Assembly (NCBI GenBank): GCA_902494625.1
Contig: CABUUB010000036.1
Span: 1-17,810, forward strand
Origin: an uncultured Collinsella sp.
GTDB taxonomy: Bacteria; Actinomycetota; Coriobacteriia; Coriobacteriales; Coriobacteriaceae
DNA length: 17,810 nt
Reading direction: 5' to 3'
Shown piece after piece: positions 15,681 through 17,810 of this stretch. Both the position numbers and the translations under genes were made by a program. The notes under the pieces were generated by a model. That model saw only the letters and a list, made by a program, of their open reading frames with translations, was not told where the DNA came from and made no database searches. The first letter of the stretch is position 1; each line of letters opens with the position of its first letter.

Positions 15681-15815
15681 CTAGACAGTGAGACGCTTGC
15701 GGCCCTTGGCGCGACGACGGGCGAGCACGGCACGACCACCCTTAGTGGCCATACGGGCACGGAAGCCATGGGTCTTGGCACGCTTACGCTTATTAGGCTG
15801 ATACGTACGCTTCAT
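15681..15815 (-). CDS. rpmH: 50S ribosomal protein L34
   Basis: The 44-residue product, starting MKRTYQPNKRKRAKTHGFRA and ending in a run of basic residues (RRRAKGRKRLTV), is the exact length and form of L34 in the large ribosomal subunit. ATG 15815 has GGAGG about 9 bases upstream. An in-frame longer reading from 15875 would run through a leader hairpin and is rejected. It is the first gene of the rpmH-rnpA-yidD-yidC-jag operon. Confidence 0.98.
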   Translation of the reverse strand: MKRTYQPNKRKRAKTHGFRARMATKGGRAVLARRRAKGRKRLTV

Positions 15816-15843
15816 CTTAAGTTCCTCCTGCTGCATTTCGAGT

Positions 15844-15861
15844 GTCCGCGGGGGCGCGGAC
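15844..15861 (-). promoter_or_regulatory. GC-rich hairpin in rpmH leader
   Basis: GTCCGCG (15844-15850) pairs with CGCGGAC (15855-15861) around a 4-base loop in the rpmH leader, 28 bases before the start codon. No T-run follows. It could affect mRNA stability or L34 feedback; function unknown. Confidence 0.45.
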
Positions 15862-15887
15862 GCAGATATAGACACGTGAGCTTGAAG

Positions 15888-15917
15888 ATTGTAGGGAAAT
15901 CAATGTTCAAATGTCAA
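15888..15917 (-). promoter_or_regulatory. rpmH operon promoter
   Basis: On the minus strand a consensus TTGACA (15917-15912) and TACAAT (15893-15888) are separated by 18 bp. Transcription would begin near 15881 and give a leader of about 65 bases. This is the best sigma-70-type promoter in the window. Confidence 0.8.
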
Positions 15918-16012
15918 GAAATCAAAGGTAAAAGGTTGCGCAGTTCACACGGTTCCCCCATAAGCCGAGCTCGATTTAGCGGTGTATGGCAACTTTTCAC
16001 GATATTTCATCG

Positions 16013-16026
16013 AGTTTTCAACAGGT
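16013..16026 (+). repeat. AGTTTTCAACAGGT direct repeat, copy 1
   Basis: Exact 14-bp repeat of 16066-16079, 53 bp apart, which is close to five helical turns, so both would face the same side of the DNA. It contains a DnaA-box-like TTTTCAACA. Confidence 0.65.
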
Positions 16027-16065
16027 CATGTTGGCAATGTTGAGAACTTTTCGTCCGTTTTCCAA

Positions 16066-16079
16066 AGTTTTCAACAGGT
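16066..16079 (+). repeat. AGTTTTCAACAGGT direct repeat, copy 2
   Basis: Second exact 14-bp copy. It is followed by TTTTGAAAA, a 9-bp palindrome-like AT-rich element. AAAGTTTTCAACAG of this copy recurs at 17197-17210 inside the next gene. Confidence 0.65.
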
Positions 16080-16160
16080 TTTGAAAAGTTGTCGAAAGAT
16101 GAGAAACATTGCACGGTGAGCTACTATTTGTTCGAAACCTTTTGGAAGATTGCGAGTGGC

Positions 16161-17513
16161 ATGTCTGACGACTTTTACACCATGGTCGATTCCGGAGACC
16201 CGGCACCCGACAACGAGCACATCACCGGCGTGCGCGAAGAGCGTGACGAAGGTGAACAGACGACCACGCAGGGGCCGAAAGCCATGTACGCTGCGCGCAT
16301 CGCCGTCTATGACGACATGTTGTCGACACCGCGTGTGATCGTCATTGATCCGCAAGATGTCCGCACGTATTTGGAAGAGACGACCAACACCGTCTACCAG
16401 TGCATGAAAGAACAAGGCGGCCATATCTCGCTCATGGTCATCCGCGAGATTGTCGAAAACTTTATCCACGCGCACTTTGCCGAGCCCATCATCTCGATTC
16501 TGGACGGCGGAGACACCATCCGCTTTGCCGATCAAGGACCCGGCATCGACGATAAGGAGCGCGCTTTCGACTTTGGCGTTACCAGTGCAAACAGCAAGAT
16601 GAAGCGCTATATCCGTGGAACCGGAGCAGGGTTTCCCATGGTGCAGGAGTATTTGGAAAACGCCGGCGGTGCCGTATCCATCGAGGACAACATGGGCAAC
16701 GGCACCGTGGTTACGGTAAGCCTGAACCCTAAACGCGTGCAGGAAATCGAGCGTGCCGGCGGACGCGGTGCTGCCGTGCGGCCCGAGACGGAGCACCCCA
16801 CATATCCCCTGCCGGGAGCTTTTGCGCAGCAGCCCATGGCAACGCAGCAGATGCAGCCCCCCGTGGGACAGATGCAGCAGCCCGGAATGCTTCCTACACA
16901 AGAGCCCCAGGCGACATCGATGTCGATGCCGCCAAACATGCCAGAGACCATGCCGCTGGCGGATCAGGATGCAGCAGCAATGCAGCAGGCGACGGGAGCA
17001 CCGGGTGGCCAGCAAATGGGCTATCAGCCGTACCAACAGGGATATCCATATCAGCAGATGCCGCCACTGGGGTATGGCCAGCAGTTCCCGCAACAGTACC
17101 AGCAGGGATATCAGCAGCCGTACCAGCAGATGCCGCAGCAGCAGTACAACCCCTGGGCCCAGCAGATGCCTCCGCAGCCTTACCAACAGTGGCCTCAAAG
17201 TTTTCAACAGCAAATGCCGCCGATGCAGAGTTCTCAACAACCAGCAGCTCAAATGATGTATCCTAATGCAGCAAATCAGTATGCGCAGCCACAACCGGAC
17301 GTGTTCGTAAGCGATCGTGGCAACGCCGCGCTGGGCTATCTGGCACAAAATCAAGCGTGCGGTGCAACCGATCTGGCGAGGACGTTTGGAAACTCGGCCC
17401 CCACTTGGTCACGCACGCTCAATGACTTGGCGCAGGCCGGCTTGGTCATCAAACATGGCCAGAAATACCATCTGACCGAACTCGGCGCCGCTCGCGTGCG
17501 AGCTCAGAGCTAA
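16161..17513 (+). CDS. GHKL-type ATPase with Pro/Gln-rich linker and C-terminal winged helix
   Basis: The 450-residue product (from ATG 16161) has an acidic lead, then an HATPase_c fold: N-box EIVENFIHA (Asn 100), DQGPGI (124-129), GTGAGFPMV (153-161) and GNGT (179-182). No histidine-phosphotransfer helix precedes it, so it resembles the anti-sigma SpoIIAB/RsbW group more than a sensor kinase. Residues about 212-381 are a Pro/Gln/Met/Tyr low-complexity linker with YQQGY and PYQQMP repeats. Residues about 386-450 look like a MarR-type winged helix (GYLAQ, ATDLARTFGNSAPTWSRTLNDL, AGLVIKHGQKYHLTELG). I know no named family with this order. The start is uncertain: GTG 16116 and TTG 16128 or 16089 are in frame. 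The gene lies 15 bp before the dnaA-like gene and beside probable oriC, so a role in replication control or linked gene control is inferred. Confidence 0.8.
   Translation: MSDDFYTMVDSGDPAPDNEHITGVREERDEGEQTTTQGPKAMYAARIAVYDDMLSTPRVIVIDPQDVRTYLEETTNTVYQCMKEQGGHISLMVIREIVENFIHAHFAEPIISILDGGDTIRFADQGPGIDDKERAFDFGVTSANSKMKRYIRGTGAGFPMVQEYLENAGGAVSIEDNMGNGTVVTVSLNPKRVQEIERAGGRGAAVRPETEHPTYPLPGAFAQQPMATQQMQPPVGQMQQPGMLPTQEPQATSMSMPPNMPETMPLADQDAAAMQQATGAPGGQQMGYQPYQQGYPYQQMPPLGYGQQFPQQYQQGYQQPYQQMPQQQYNPWAQQMPPQPYQQWPQSFQQQMPPMQSSQQPAAQMMYPNAANQYAQPQPDVFVSDRGNAALGYLAQNQACGATDLARTFGNSAPTWSRTLNDLAQAGLVIKHGQKYHLTELGAARVRAQS
17197..17239 (+). repeat. DnaA-box-like repeats inside GHKL gene 3' part
   Basis: TTTTCAACA (17201-17209), in an AAAGTTTTCAACAG context identical to 16064-16077, and TTCTCAACA (17231-17239) lie in the codons for SFQQ and SSQQ. 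They repeat the two box variants of the intergenic cluster and sit about 290-330 bp before dnaA. They may be origin boxes or just Gln-rich coding sequence. Confidence 0.4.
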
Positions 17514-17528
17514 AGAACGGGAGAGACA

Positions 17529-17810
17529 GTGGACGAGGAAGCAAGCATCATCCTGGGGGATGCCATCGCCTTTTGCCAGCGCGACGGCCAAGATGCACGC
17601 CTCATCAACATGCTGGGGCAATCGCGCGCCATAAGCCTGACCGAAGATACGCTCACGATCGAGGCCCCCTCGCGCTTTGCCATCGCGCAGCTCAAAAAGC
17701 ATCAGCCGACTATTGAGGCCTATCTGGAAGAAATCGCCTTTGCACCGATTGCTCTCGACATCGTGGCACCGCAAGGCGCCGCAGCGGAATCCGCTGCCAC
17801 GACGGCGCCC
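17529..17810 (+). CDS. dnaA: chromosomal replication initiator DnaA, N-terminal part (cut by window end)
   Basis: Only the first 94 residues are present. They fit DnaA domain I: a helical lead (SIILGDAIAFCQRDGQDARLINMLG), then the strand-helix pattern LTIEAPSRFAIAQLKKHQPTIEAYL, comparable to the vPn-f-i-y-i pattern of DnaA, then the start of an Ala/Thr-rich linker. The AAA+ and DNA-binding domains lie beyond the edge, so the call rests on domain I form and on the position beside rpmH and the origin-type repeats. The start is GTG 17529, with GGGAG about 6 bases upstream. It is probably co-transcribed with the GHKL gene. Confidence 0.72.
   Translation, partial: MDEEASIILGDAIAFCQRDGQDARLINMLGQSRAISLTEDTLTIEAPSRFAIAQLKKHQPTIEAYLEEIAFAPIALDIVAPQGAAAESAATTAP

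Larger units (their letters stand above)
15918..16110. other. probable oriC region
   Basis: This stretch between the rpmH promoter and the plus-strand gene is non-coding, with an AT-rich part (about 15885-15945) and a cluster of DnaA-box-like 9-mers: TTTTCAACA at 16015-16023 and 16068-16076, TTCTCAACA on the minus strand at 16038-16046, plus weaker TTTTCACGA (15994) and TTTTCCAAA (16058). No standard TTATCCACA is present, so box identity is inferred from repetition and from the rpmH/dnaA setting. Confidence 0.6.

Noticed and set aside
15816..15875. Upstream in-frame extension of rpmH to 15875
   Set aside because: L34 has its exact normal length and a strong ribosome site at 15815; the extension covers a leader hairpin.
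17017..17160. Repeated CAG/CAA-rich tracts taken as a possible tandem-repeat or CRISPR-like array
   Set aside because: They are codons for Gln, Tyr, Pro and Met in a low-complexity linker, with irregular units and no spacers.

Overview
The window looks like the replication-origin region of a gut actinobacterium of the Coriobacteriia, most likely Collinsella or a close relative. This rests on the moderately high GC content, the classical origin gene order (rpmH, rnpA, yidD, yidC, jag, rsmG, parA, parB running away from a dnaA-like gene), perfect parS sites, and the sequence style of the proteins. The genus is an inference; no rRNA is present to confirm it.

Layout. 1-3463 (minus strand): a very large membrane protein with a split M28 peptidase fold and a disordered insertion of about 675 residues, followed by a small single-pass membrane protein. 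3662-5588 (plus): two overlapping WYL-domain regulators resembling PafB and PafC. 5585-9438 (minus): D-Ala-D-Ala ligase translationally coupled to a DnaQ-exonuclease/DinG helicase fusion, convergent with the WYL pair and sharing stop-codon bases with it. 9524-10576 (plus): rlmN, with a strong terminator. 10776-13590 (minus): rsmG, three parS sites spaced exactly 39 bp apart, parA, parB and a small membrane protein coupled to parB, ending at a terminator. 13687-15815 (minus): rpmH, rnpA, yidD, yidC, jag, with a strong rpmH promoter and a strong terminator after jag. 15816-16160: non-coding, probable oriC, with repeated TTTTCAACA boxes. 16161-17513 (plus): a GHKL ATPase, Pro/Gln-rich linker and winged helix in one protein, followed 15 bp later by the start of a dnaA-like gene cut by the window edge.

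How the parts work together. The right half joins initiation (probable oriC, dnaA), segregation (ParA, ParB, parS), ribosome and membrane biogenesis (L34, RNase P protein, YidC, KhpB/Jag, RsmG). The left half holds wall-precursor synthesis (Ddl), DNA repair (DinG, WYL regulators), rRNA and tRNA modification (RlmN) and an unusual membrane protein. The most novel candidates are the GHKL/winged-helix protein between oriC and dnaA with box-like repeats on both sides of it, the membrane protein coupled to parB, the apparently degenerate M28 protein, and a 12-bp palindrome found twice. No CRISPR array, insertion sequence, tRNA, rRNA or prophage gene was seen.
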